Origin: Shewanella maritima | Lineage (GTDB): Bacteria > Pseudomonadota > Gammaproteobacteria > Enterobacterales > Shewanellaceae | Reading direction: 5' to 3' | DNA length: 64,000 bases | NCBI RefSeq assembly: GCF_004295345.1 | Contig: NZ_CP036200.1 | Span: 3,349,501 to 3,413,500 of the forward strand | Part shown: positions 10,833 to 19,430 of the stretch, piece by piece | Position numbering within the stretch: position 1 is the first letter of the stretch | Layout: each line of letters starts with the position of its first letter | Program-made: the position numbers and the translations under genes | Notes under the pieces: model-generated | The model's input: the letters and a program-made list of their open reading frames with translations, nothing else | Database searches by the model: none | What the model was told of the DNA's origin: nothing

Positions 10833-12539
10833 ATGAAAAAACTCGTCGTCGGGGCAGGGATTGTCTCACTCGCCGCATTAGGTTATGTCGCCACTATGCA
10901 AGATTCTGCCTCGAGCAATAGCCAGGTGCTTGCCAATGTACCGGCAGACACTGTGATGCTATCGGCCCAGTTAACGCCGTTTCCTATTAAGCAGTATTTA
11001 GCCTCGTCTGCTAAGCAATATCAGGCGATGCCACATGAGCCTATTCCGTTAGATGTGGCGCCAGAGCTACCTATCTCGCCACTGTTTATTAGTTTGTTTA
11101 ATAGTGCAATGGCAAAGTTAGACGACCCACAAGCTGTGCTGGCTCAGTTTGGTATCGCCGATACCATGCGTAGTTCATCTTATTTTATTGGCGCATTGCC
11201 TGTAATGAAGTTCGAAGTGACAAATCCTGCGGCTTTCTGGGCTGAAATTGACCGAGCTGAAGTAGAAAGTGGTGTGCTACATCAAGCGCAAAACCTCCGC
11301 GGTTTGGCTGTGCGTAGTTATCCTGTGCTAGATAGCGGCGAGCCAGAGTCAATTGATTTGGTTATTGCAGAAAAAGACGGTTGGGTTACTTTTACCTTTA
11401 AATCGTCATTGATCGATGAAGAGTACACCGCACAAGCATTGGATCTTGCTCAAGTTAGCAACCCGATTACGCAAACTAGCTATGTTGAAGATATTTTCAA
11501 GCAATATAACTTCACTAAAGATGGCGTGAGCTTTATTAACCATCAGGCGCTTGTGAATGGTTTGACGTCAGAGAGCGGCAATACGCTGGCGAAACAAATC
11601 TCAGGTATCGCCGCACTACAAGGCTCACAAGAGCTGGCTATGATGCGCAGTACTGAGTGTCACACTGAGCTAATGTCGATTGCTAACAATTGGCCAAAAA
11701 CTGTCATGGGTATCGATAAGCTAGAAGTTAAATCTGGTTATTCAACCATGGCAAGCAGAGTGATTGTTGAGTCAAAGAACGCAAAAATTTTAAAGGCGTT
11801 GAGTAAGCTACAAGGTTTTGTACCTAGCTTTGGCGAGCAAAGTTTGTTTGCTATGGGCTTAGGTATTGATGTTGGTGAAGTTTCATCTAGCATCAATGCA
11901 ATTTGGAGCGATTTACAAACTCCGAGCTATCAGTGTGCGCCGCTAGCGCAAATGCAGCAGGAGATAGCCCAGCAAAATCCTATGATGCTTGGCATGATGA
12001 CTGGCATGGCTGATGGTGTTAAAGGTATCAGCATCAGCGTCAATGGTTATCAATTGTCTGAGCAAAATGGCCAGCCAAAGGTTGATAACCTCGATGCATT
12101 AGTTGCGGTCTCTGCTCAAGACCCATCATTGTTGTTGAATATGGTAGCGCCGTTTTATCCGCCGCTTGCCCAAGTGCAATTAACTGATGGTGGTGAGGCT
12201 GTCGATGTATCTTCGATGCTGATGCTACCACCTGAGTACGGTGTAACGGCTAAGCTTGCGCTTCGCGGCAACCACTTAGTGTTATTCAGTGGTGAGAAGG
12301 GCGCTGCTATGGTTGATAATTTAGCAAGTCAAAAGCTTGAGAATAATGGCTTTATTGCGACACAAATCGACTACAAGAAAGCCATTGGTCCGTTAATTGA
12401 TGTGATTGAAAATAGTGGTGAAGAAATGCCACCAGAGCTTGAGATGTTCAAGCACTATGATATGAACATGTCGATGGATATTCGCTTTACCGACAATGGT
12501 ATTGAACTAGGCTCTAAAGTGGAATATGGCGATAAATAA
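10833..12539 (+). CDS. Exported or membrane-anchored protein of unknown function, 568 residues
   Basis: Begins MKKLVVGAGIVSLAALGYVATM, a short hydrophobic segment that could be a signal peptide or uncleaved anchor. The rest is soluble, with repeated beta-strand-like segments and no recognised catalytic motif. The layout (anchor plus large periplasmic body with LANVPADTVMLSAQL near the start) resembles DUF3352-type exported proteins, but this is only an impression. The gene is monocistronic: terminators flank it on both sides. A ribosome site (GGAGC) precedes ATG 10833. Confidence 0.75.
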   Translation: MKKLVVGAGIVSLAALGYVATMQDSASSNSQVLANVPADTVMLSAQLTPFPIKQYLASSAKQYQAMPHEPIPLDVAPELPISPLFISLFNSAMAKLDDPQAVLAQFGIADTMRSSSYFIGALPVMKFEVTNPAAFWAEIDRAEVESGVLHQAQNLRGLAVRSYPVLDSGEPESIDLVIAEKDGWVTFTFKSSLIDEEYTAQALDLAQVSNPITQTSYVEDIFKQYNFTKDGVSFINHQALVNGLTSESGNTLAKQISGIAALQGSQELAMMRSTECHTELMSIANNWPKTVMGIDKLEVKSGYSTMASRVIVESKNAKILKALSKLQGFVPSFGEQSLFAMGLGIDVGEVSSSINAIWSDLQTPSYQCAPLAQMQQEIAQQNPMMLGMMTGMADGVKGISISVNGYQLSEQNGQPKVDNLDALVAVSAQDPSLLLNMVAPFYPPLAQVQLTDGGEAVDVSSMLMLPPEYGVTAKLALRGNHLVLFSGEKGAAMVDNLASQKLENNGFIATQIDYKKAIGPLIDVIENSGEEMPPELEMFKHYDMNMSMDIRFTDNGIELGSKVEYGDK

Positions 12540-12604
12540 GCTGTACTATAACCCTATTCCCTAAATAGACTATCAAGCTTGGTTATAAACATATAATCAC
12601 AATA

Positions 12605-12631
12605 AAAAAGGTGCTAATTAGCACCTTTTTT
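12605..12631. terminator. Bidirectional terminator between the 568-residue gene and pldA
   Basis: AAAAAGGTGCTAATTAGCACCTTTTT is a perfect palindrome with A and T runs on both sides, lying between two convergent genes. Confidence 0.9.
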
Positions 12632-12652
12632 GTTGCTTGCTCGATGAAGTAT

Positions 12653-13597
12653 TTACAAAATATCGTTAAGCGCTAAGCCAATACCAATACGTTGGTTATG
12701 GTGGTTATAGTCGATAAGGCTTTCACCGTAACCGTTAAAATACTGAGTATACAGGCGCAAGTTACCGACAATCGGATAGCTCCAGGTGACTTCTACTGCG
12801 CCGCGCTGAGTGCCAAATAAATCGTTGCGTAGCATCATGGTAAAGCGATGATCGCCCAAACCATAAATTGATGTCAGTTCGAAGTTACCCATGTAGTCGC
12901 CAATGTCTGGATTATCATCGCCGCGAGGGTCAGTGTCGAACTCTTTGTCATCTTCAGGTACACGCCACCATGCCTTTAAACCAAGTGCGAAAGGGCCTTT
13001 GTCGAATACCATGGTGCCGTATATGCGGTTCCAGCTGCGTGACAGTGTTGTTGATTGGCCATTAGATTGATGCACCATACCAAAACCCCAAAATGAGTTG
13101 GTTAGGCCTGCCACTTCCCAGTCGTTATTGAACAGCATGAACATTTCCGGTTCATGGTTGGTTTCTCTAAATGGTGATGAGACGTCTTTGTTATACACCT
13201 GCCAATATGACTGGTTAGAATAGGCAAAAAATAGGTGACCGTTGTCGCCAAACATGTTGTACCACAATGGAAATTTAAAGCTAATCTGAAACTTAGCTTC
13301 AATGTTGTCGACCTTACCTTCTTCATCTGGGTACTTTTCCCTAAAAGGCTCAAAGTTAGTTCGAGTTTGGTAAGTCACAGGTAAAATATAATTGGCTTTG
13401 TGCGGGGTGATCACAAAGGCGTGATCTGAGGTTTCAAGCTCATCTTTAACTCGAGCTTCTAGCAGCGAGTCTTGTGCGCTTGCAACTGAAGTTATGCCCA
13501 GTGTTAACAGTAATATGCTTATAGTGTGTTTTACGCTTCGTGCCACCCATCTAACTGGCCCACGACTTGATATAGTTCCAAACTGTTGTTTATTCAT
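12653..13597 (-). CDS. pldA: Outer-membrane phospholipase A
   Basis: A 314-residue outer-membrane barrel enzyme that hydrolyses phospholipids misplaced in the outer leaflet. The catalytic region is clear: VHQSNGQ holds the His and Asn and SRSWNRIYG the Ser, matching the family signature H-x-SNG and SRSWNR. The N-terminus has a basic stretch then a signal peptide ending VASAQ. AGGAAG precedes ATG 13597. It is convergent with the upstream exported protein and shares its terminator. Confidence 0.93.
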   Translation of the reverse strand: MNKQQFGTISSRGPVRWVARSVKHTISILLLTLGITSVASAQDSLLEARVKDELETSDHAFVITPHKANYILPVTYQTRTNFEPFREKYPDEEGKVDNIEAKFQISFKFPLWYNMFGDNGHLFFAYSNQSYWQVYNKDVSSPFRETNHEPEMFMLFNNDWEVAGLTNSFWGFGMVHQSNGQSTTLSRSWNRIYGTMVFDKGPFALGLKAWWRVPEDDKEFDTDPRGDDNPDIGDYMGNFELTSIYGLGDHRFTMMLRNDLFGTQRGAVEVTWSYPIVGNLRLYTQYFNGYGESLIDYNHHNQRIGIGLALNDIL

Positions 13598-13850
13598 CTT
13601 GCTTCCTAGCTAAGTTGTACAGCGCTGATATTGTCACCAAAAATGTTATCTAGTGTCGAGCTTGTATCCTGCGTTTTTGAGGTTCTTTAGTTTCTGATTT
13701 AAACAAACTTTTAAGTAATCTGCATGAAAATTATGCGTCTAGCTTGTTTTTCTTCTGCCCCGCTTAATAATCACAAATCCTCTATATATTCATTATGGTT
13801 ATAAAAACTAACTATTAACTATTATATATGGAATATGTAAGCCGCTATAT

Positions 13851-13864
13851 TTGATCCAAATCAA
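13851..13864 (+). promoter_or_regulatory. FNR/EtrA-type operator in front of cobA
   Basis: TTGATCCAAATCAA is a perfect match to the FNR consensus TTGAT-N4-ATCAA. It lies only 18 bp upstream of the cobA start codon. At that distance it would more likely overlap or follow the transcription start, which fits repression, or serve a start further upstream less well. Binding is inferred from the sequence only. Confidence 0.6.
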
Positions 13865-13881
13865 ACATAGCGGAAGGTGTG

Positions 13882-14691
13882 ATGGAGCTAATTTCAATCC
13901 CCAATCAACAGGCAATCGGCAAGGTCTGGCTCGTAGGAGCAGGGCCTGGTGATGTCGATCTACTGACAGTAAAAGCCTTTCGTTTGCTGCAACAAGCAGA
14001 AGTGGTGCTTTATGACGCACTGGTAAGTCCGGAAATCTTAGCCTTGTTGCCAGCAAGTGCTGAGAAAATTGCCGTGGGAAAACGCGCCGGTAAACACAGT
14101 GCAAGTCAGGATCAAATAAACCAACTACTAGTGACCAAAGCGTATACCCGTAAAAGTGTCATTCGCTTAAAAGGTGGCGACCCATTTATTTTTGGCCGCG
14201 GCGGTGAAGAACTGCAAACTTTAGTCGACGCTAAGGTGCCATTTGAAGTCGTGCCGGGTATTACTGCAGCAAGCGGGACTTCATCATATGCAGGTATTCC
14301 ATTAACTCATCGCGATCACGCCCAAGGGGTGACTTTTATTACAGGTCATTGCCAGCTTGAGTCTCGCCCAATGGACTGGCAAGGCTATGCCAACCCAAAT
14401 AATACGCTAGTAGTGTACATGGGAATTTTAAACGCCGAGATTATTCGTGACGGTTTGCTCAATGCAGGTCGCGCAGCGTCAACTCCTGTCGCCATTGTTT
14501 CAAAAGCGACCACTCAAGAGCAGCAAGTATTTAAAGCCAGCTTAGGTGAGCTCGCAACCCTAGCAAAGCATCCTGAACTGCAAATGCCAGCGCTGATGAT
14601 TATCGGTGAAGTGGTAGAGCTCTCTGACAGTTTAAATTGGTTTGAACCGAACTCAACATCCTTGCAAGGCAAGCAATCGCTAGCCTTGTAA
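13882..14691 (+). CDS. cobA: Uroporphyrinogen-III C-methyltransferase (SUMT)
   Basis: A 269-residue SAM-dependent enzyme that methylates uroporphyrinogen III twice to give precorrin-2, the precursor of siroheme. The glycine-rich site VWLVGAGPGDVDLLT and the motif LKGGDPFIFGRGGEE are diagnostic. It is a stand-alone methyltransferase, without the CysG dehydrogenase domain. ATG 13882 is preferred to GTG 13879 because GGAAGG at 13872-13877 is then spaced correctly. Siroheme is the cofactor of CysI encoded 4 kb upstream. The FNR-like box suggests a link to anaerobic growth. Confidence 0.93.
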   Translation: MELISIPNQQAIGKVWLVGAGPGDVDLLTVKAFRLLQQAEVVLYDALVSPEILALLPASAEKIAVGKRAGKHSASQDQINQLLVTKAYTRKSVIRLKGGDPFIFGRGGEELQTLVDAKVPFEVVPGITAASGTSSYAGIPLTHRDHAQGVTFITGHCQLESRPMDWQGYANPNNTLVVYMGILNAEIIRDGLLNAGRAASTPVAIVSKATTQEQQVFKASLGELATLAKHPELQMPALMIIGEVVELSDSLNWFEPNSTSLQGKQSLAL

Positions 14692-14722
14692 TTGAGTGCT
14701 TCTATTGTTGTTGATGCATATT

Positions 14723-15898
14723 TTATGTTGTTTTCAACAAACTAATCGCCGCTGGCAGTGATGTCAGATTATTTGCCAGTAACACTTCTTTTAAACGGTC
14801 GGTAAACTTAGGTTTGTGTTGTCTAACCACGTGATAAGTTTGGAAGCATTTGACAATATCATCTTGACTGAGTGTTTGTTGCTTGAAATATAGTGCGCTT
14901 AAATAACAGCGAACCATAAAACAGTCGATGATCAGTTGTTGCAGCATAAACTCTGGATCATGCTGCTCGTCCATAGGGAAGTGGTTGTGATAAATAGAAT
15001 ACAAAATAAAACGCGTAAACAGCTCGTCGTGATCAGTCACCACTTTAGTGACACCCTTCTCCCAAGCTTGATTTAACTGCTCAATAGAGTAGTTGTTTTG
15101 CTCATTACATACTTGGTTAATAATGTCATTTAACGATGAGAATCTGTCCCTAATCCCTCTAGAGTGCAGCTTAGCTACCGCGTCATGAATCGCAACGAAG
15201 GTTTGATTCTGCGGTGCACTAGTATAAGGAATTTGCCCATAACTTTGGCTGAACATACCCGCTTGTGCCATCGCTGATAGTTGCTGATGACGGCTATCAA
15301 GTTGTGATAGTGGCGCTTGGCGCAGCTTTACCTGCGTAGCCGTTTTAATTAAAAAGCCTATTGCCAGTAAGGCTTGTTGCCACGGAAGACCTGAGTTGAC
15401 CAATAAATCTAAGCTATAGTCATAGGCTTTCTCTAACCATGGCGCGCCGGGTTTTGCAGGTGCATTGTTTCCACTAGGGTTCGCACTAAATTGAAACGCA
15501 TCTTCAAACAGCACTAACCTGGCAGTTTCAGGACATGACAGGTACAAGCTCATGTACTTATGCCCGTCAATAATTTGGTTTCGTTTAGGGTAGGTTTTGC
15601 AGGTGTAACTTAGCGCATCTTCACCTGCTTTACTGTGGATTTGGCACCACTTTTTCTCATCAAGAAATGGGCAAGCGCCTTGCTCGTCAAGGTTAACGAT
15701 GGCCCAGGTTGATTCATTGTCTTTGACTTCGGTCAATGCAAACTTGGCAATATCTGCAAGTTGCTTATTGCCTACTGTGCGTTTGTAGCTTTGTTTGTCG
15801 AAGGTGATCATCCAGTCATTGCAACAGCTGTCACTGCAATGCGGGCCAATGCAGTTGAACATTTCGACGTAACTTGGCTTGATGATCAGGCTTTCCAT
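14723..15898 (-). CDS. FliB-like lysine N-methylase family protein
   Basis: A 391-residue protein with N-terminal cysteine motif CIGPHCSDSCCNDW (about residues 13-26), followed by CPFLDEKKWC and SYTCKTYPK. This is the cysteine pattern of FliB, which methylates flagellin lysines in Salmonella, and of related cysteine-cluster proteins. Such cysteines probably bind a metal or an iron-sulfur cluster. The start MESLIIKPSYV at 15898 is taken because homologous residues begin there. No flagellar gene is in the window, so the substrate is unknown. Confidence 0.75.
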   Translation of the reverse strand: MESLIIKPSYVEMFNCIGPHCSDSCCNDWMITFDKQSYKRTVGNKQLADIAKFALTEVKDNESTWAIVNLDEQGACPFLDEKKWCQIHSKAGEDALSYTCKTYPKRNQIIDGHKYMSLYLSCPETARLVLFEDAFQFSANPSGNNAPAKPGAPWLEKAYDYSLDLLVNSGLPWQQALLAIGFLIKTATQVKLRQAPLSQLDSRHQQLSAMAQAGMFSQSYGQIPYTSAPQNQTFVAIHDAVAKLHSRGIRDRFSSLNDIINQVCNEQNNYSIEQLNQAWEKGVTKVVTDHDELFTRFILYSIYHNHFPMDEQHDPEFMLQQLIIDCFMVRCYLSALYFKQQTLSQDDIVKCFQTYHVVRQHKPKFTDRLKEVLLANNLTSLPAAISLLKTT

Positions 15899-15929
15899 AG
15901 TATTCCCTAGGTCTTTGCTAAACGATGTT

Positions 15930-16091
15930 ATACCAATTGGGATAAATAAGTGTTCAGATATTACGCAGGAAAAATCGTTTAGAACAAGGCGGAAATTGCA
16001 GCTAGCTAGTTGCTCTACCCACAAAATTTTTAACGAAGTTATAAGCGATTTTAGCCAGTAAGAAAGATCACATACTTGTGCTAATTGGTAT
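15930..16091. repeat. MITE-like element with 9-bp terminal inverted repeats
   Basis: A 162-bp non-coding stretch bounded by ATACCAATT (15930-15938) and AATTGGTAT (16083-16091). A second, inner inverted pair AAAATCGTTT and AAGCGATTTT gives it a nested hairpin form. It lies in the gap upstream of the FliB-like gene. The layout resembles the small non-autonomous repeats known from Shewanella and relatives. I see no second copy in this window, so the assignment rests on structure. Confidence 0.6.
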
Positions 16092-16126
16092 TAGCCAGCT
16101 TTTTGACGAAACTGGCTAATATGGTG

Positions 16127-17290
16127 TTAAACAACGACTGACTGCAATACTCGAGCCAAATTGCCTCCCATAAAGCGGTCGCGATCGGAAGATTTGAATC
16201 GCGCTTTGCGCAGCGCATCGTCAATGCGGCTCATGCGATCAATATGATTAAGCTCTGGTATCACCACATGTCTTGGCTCAACATCAAACCCAAGCACATT
16301 TTTAGCCCGCAAGCTATGCCACCAATCCAGGTATTGTTTAACCCCTTGGGCGTTATCATTCTCTAGCTCAAGCAGCTTTAAGTGACCGCGCAGTGGATAG
16401 TCATTGGCGATGGCGACAGACTCGACGCCGCCCACGCGAGATACATGCTCAAGTTGACGTACAAAGTCATCAACAGTAGGAACAGGGTTGTTAGTTAGCC
16501 AAAAACTCATCATAAATACGCCAAATACGCCGCCAGTGTCGGCAATGGCACGGATAACTTCATCTGGGCTACAGCGGGCGTGGTTGACGATGCTGCGCAC
16601 TGCGCCATGTGACTGCACTATTGGCTTATTGCTTAAACGTGCAGTATCAAGTGCGGTTTGTACGCTTGAATGGCTAACATCGATGAGCATGTTCTTTTGG
16701 TTTAGCGCAGCAATCAACTCACGGCCTTGTTCTGTCAGCGGTTTATCGAGCCCCAGGCTACCATCATTGTCTAACGCGCCACCCGCAAACTCGTTGCCAT
16801 AGTGGTGCGTTAGCTGCAGTACCCGCAAACCTTGCTGGCGAAACTCTTCTAGCTGTTGCCAGTTGTTGGCGTTGCTGTCACCCTCAACGCAATCCGCGCC
16901 TTGGATTTGAAAGAACACCGCTGTTTTGTCCTGGGCGACAGCTTTTTCGATATCCAGCCCGGTTAAGCCTCTTTGATACACATCTGGGTGAGCGTCGACA
17001 GTCGCATTGGCTTTGGCAATACTCTTGATACAGGCGTTGTAGGTACGCTTGTAGTTGGTGGTGCCATCGGCTTGTTTTACCGCTTCAATATCTGAAATAT
17101 CAGCAATAAAGGCGTTGAGCTTAGAGGCTTTTACGTCGTTTACGTCTTCTGGTAGGAAGCATAGGCCGTCGATATAAAGCCGTTGCCTTCTTGCCCATGC
17201 TGGCATGGAGGCAAAGGGAGAGAGTAGCGCACACGCGCCAAGCCCTTGAAGTAAATGACGGCGTTTCGGGTCATATAACGAGCCTGGCAT
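16127..17290 (-). CDS. Membrane dipeptidase (peptidase M19) family protein, probably Tat-exported, with altered metal site
   Basis: A 387-residue protein with an N-terminal RRHLLQGLG stretch and hydrophobic core ending MPAWA, which resembles a Tat signal. The M19 fold is shown by LIDVSHSS and QSHGAVRSIVNHARCSPDEV, which supply two of the zinc-binding histidines. The usual N-terminal H-x-D of the family (as in DGHND) is replaced by IDGLCFLPED, and the usual Glu in the EG motif appears as IQGAD. So several zinc ligands of the dipeptidase site are missing. It could be a distinct hydrolase or a binding protein. Adjacent genes do not help. Confidence 0.82.
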   Translation of the reverse strand: MPGSLYDPKRRHLLQGLGACALLSPFASMPAWARRQRLYIDGLCFLPEDVNDVKASKLNAFIADISDIEAVKQADGTTNYKRTYNACIKSIAKANATVDAHPDVYQRGLTGLDIEKAVAQDKTAVFFQIQGADCVEGDSNANNWQQLEEFRQQGLRVLQLTHHYGNEFAGGALDNDGSLGLDKPLTEQGRELIAALNQKNMLIDVSHSSVQTALDTARLSNKPIVQSHGAVRSIVNHARCSPDEVIRAIADTGGVFGVFMMSFWLTNNPVPTVDDFVRQLEHVSRVGGVESVAIANDYPLRGHLKLLELENDNAQGVKQYLDWWHSLRAKNVLGFDVEPRHVVIPELNHIDRMSRIDDALRKARFKSSDRDRFMGGNLARVLQSVVV

Positions 17291-17415
17291 GGCGTGTCCT
17301 CTTATGCTGAATATATCTGCTTGTTTGGGTTCTCTATAATACGGGCTTGCATTTGGTTTTGTAACATAGACTTAGCGACGTTTGTCTAGCCTGGTCTATT
17401 TTTGGCTACCTGTGC

Positions 17416-17859
17416 TTATTCTTGGCTAAACGCGGCAATTGCGTTCGCTAGTGCGGTAATGCCATTGGTTCTTGATGGGCTCAATTGACCGCTTAATCCT
17501 AAGCGTTGAAACTCATCTGAGATACTGAAATCGGCAATCTCTTTGGTCGTTTTCGCTTGAGTATGACTTAGGATGATTGCAATGAGCCCTTTTACGATTC
17601 GTGCATCACTGCTAGCAATAAAATAATGTTTACCATCAATTAGTTGATGATACAACCAAGCTTGGCTTTCACAGCCTTTTACTTGAGCTGACTCATGTTT
17701 TAGGCTTTCAGGTAGCTCTGGCAGTTGCTTACCTAGCAGCATAATTTGGCGGTATTTTTCTTGCCAGTTCTTGGCATTTTCGATGAGTGTGACGCCATCA
17801 AAAATACTCGGTGGAAGCTCGGCGAATAACGATGATTCAGCTGTTGGGCGCGCTGACAT
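17416..17859 (-). CDS. csdE: SufE-family sulfur acceptor
   Basis: A 147-residue protein with the SufE/CsdE fold. The conserved acceptor cysteine sits in QVKGCESQAWL. It takes persulfide sulfur from a cysteine desulfurase and enhances its activity. It lies 37 bp downstream of the desulfurase gene on the same strand, so the pair matches the E. coli csdA-csdE arrangement rather than suf (no sufBCD nearby). Confidence 0.9.
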   Translation of the reverse strand: MSARPTAESSLFAELPPSIFDGVTLIENAKNWQEKYRQIMLLGKQLPELPESLKHESAQVKGCESQAWLYHQLIDGKHYFIASSDARIVKGLIAIILSHTQAKTTKEIADFSISDEFQRLGLSGQLSPSRTNGITALANAIAAFSQE

Positions 17860-17896
17860 GGGTGTTTATCTCTTATTAAATACGATTACTGAGATT

Positions 17897-19252
17897 CTAT
17901 ACCAAAATGTCGATGACTTCTTTTAAGCCATTAATAAATCTATCGATATCGGCTTTGTTACTGTAGACCCCAATCGAAACTCTGCAGCAGCCCGCTAAAG
18001 CTAAATGTTCCATCAATGGCATAGCGCAGTGGTGACCACAGCGCACGGCAATGTTTTGCTGATCTAGCAAGATGCCAACATCCTGATGGTGCTCACCTTT
18101 GATGTTAAAGGCAAGGGCGCCGACATTGGTTGACTGCGGCTGAACGCTCTGTGTGCCACAGCTGCCATCTTCGCTACTATCGTCCAAACCATATAGGTTA
18201 ATATCCTCTAACAAGCTTAACTGCTGCTGAAGATAACTCATTAAGCCGCGCTCATGGTTAGATACGTGGGTTTTATCTAGTGAGTTTAAAAATTCAATCG
18301 CTGCACCTAAACCTATAACTTCTGCAATTGCTGGGGTGCCGGCCTCGAGGCGATTTGGCAACTCACCAAATGTGGTGCCACTAAAACTCACCGTTTTGAT
18401 CATCTCGCCCCCAGTGAGCATAGGCGTGAGTTTATCGAGTTGCTCAAACTTACCGTAAAGTACGCCGATGCCTGTAGGGCCATACATCTTATGACCTGAA
18501 AAGGCATAAAAGTCGCAATTGAGTGCGCTAACATCAACCGTTAAATGCGCCACTGCTTGTGCGCCATCAACAAACGTCATTGCGCCTGCTTGCTGAGCTT
18601 GGGCAAGCATATCTGCCACAGGATTGATTGTGCCTAACGCATTGGTGACGTGGGCTAGTGCCACAAGTTTTGGCTTTTGCACTAGTAGGGTTTGATAACC
18701 TTGCTGACAGATTAATCCATTGTTCGTTAGCGGAATGGGTTTAACAATCGCGCCTGTGCGTTTGGCGAGTTCCTGCCAAGGTACTATGTTGGCGTGGTGG
18801 GCGGCGCCGTCGACTAAAATGACATCGCCTTTCGCAAATTGCTCAGTTAGGCCATAGCTAAGCATATTAATCGCGCTTGTCGTACCTTGAGTAAAGATGA
18901 TCTCGCGGCTGCTGGCGGCGTTAATAAAACTGGCGACTTGCTCTCGTACTGCTTCATAATCACGAGTGGCCGCGGCTGATAACTGGTGCGCGGCGCGGTG
19001 CACGTTAGCGTTACTGCGTTGATAATAAGCCGTCATTGCGTCAATCACGCACTGTGGTTTTTGGCTAGTGGCTGCGGTATCTAAATAGCAAACTTGCTGC
19101 TCACCTTGTCCACTATTGTCGCCATCGCTGTCGCCATCTTGTTGAGTATTCCCTAGGGTAAGCAAAGGGAATTGAGCGCGAACAGCGTTGTGGTCAAACT
19201 CCGTGGAAGCAGGTTGTAAGTGAGTAGAGGTTGATTGATTAGCAGAGGTCAT
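17897..19252 (-). CDS. csdA: Cysteine desulfurase, group II
   Basis: A 451-residue PLP enzyme that removes sulfur from cysteine for iron-sulfur cluster and thiolated cofactor synthesis. The PLP lysine is in FSGHKMYGPTGIG and the catalytic Cys in RCGHHCAMPLM. It is about 50 residues longer than E. coli CsdA because of two low-complexity inserts: an acidic Gly/Asp/Gln stretch near residues 37-53 (DGDSDGDNSGQGEQQ) and a Ser/Gln-rich one near residue 355 (DDSSEDGSCGTQ). Both lie at loop positions. It pairs with csdE. Confidence 0.92.
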   Translation of the reverse strand: MTSANQSTSTHLQPASTEFDHNAVRAQFPLLTLGNTQQDGDSDGDNSGQGEQQVCYLDTAATSQKPQCVIDAMTAYYQRSNANVHRAAHQLSAAATRDYEAVREQVASFINAASSREIIFTQGTTSAINMLSYGLTEQFAKGDVILVDGAAHHANIVPWQELAKRTGAIVKPIPLTNNGLICQQGYQTLLVQKPKLVALAHVTNALGTINPVADMLAQAQQAGAMTFVDGAQAVAHLTVDVSALNCDFYAFSGHKMYGPTGIGVLYGKFEQLDKLTPMLTGGEMIKTVSFSGTTFGELPNRLEAGTPAIAEVIGLGAAIEFLNSLDKTHVSNHERGLMSYLQQQLSLLEDINLYGLDDSSEDGSCGTQSVQPQSTNVGALAFNIKGEHHQDVGILLDQQNIAVRCGHHCAMPLMEHLALAGCCRVSIGVYSNKADIDRFINGLKEVIDILV

Positions 19253-19430
19253 AGCAAGTGGCGCTTATAAATGGCAATAAAAAAGACGACAGTACTTGAA
19301 GATCTTCAAGTAATTGCCGCCCCTTTGCAAGTAGAAGTTAAGCTTGCTTCCTCTAAGTTGATTTACTGCCTATCAAACTGGCTATATATGCTTTTACCCA
19401 GCGTTCTCTTATCAAGGTCAAGGGAAACGA

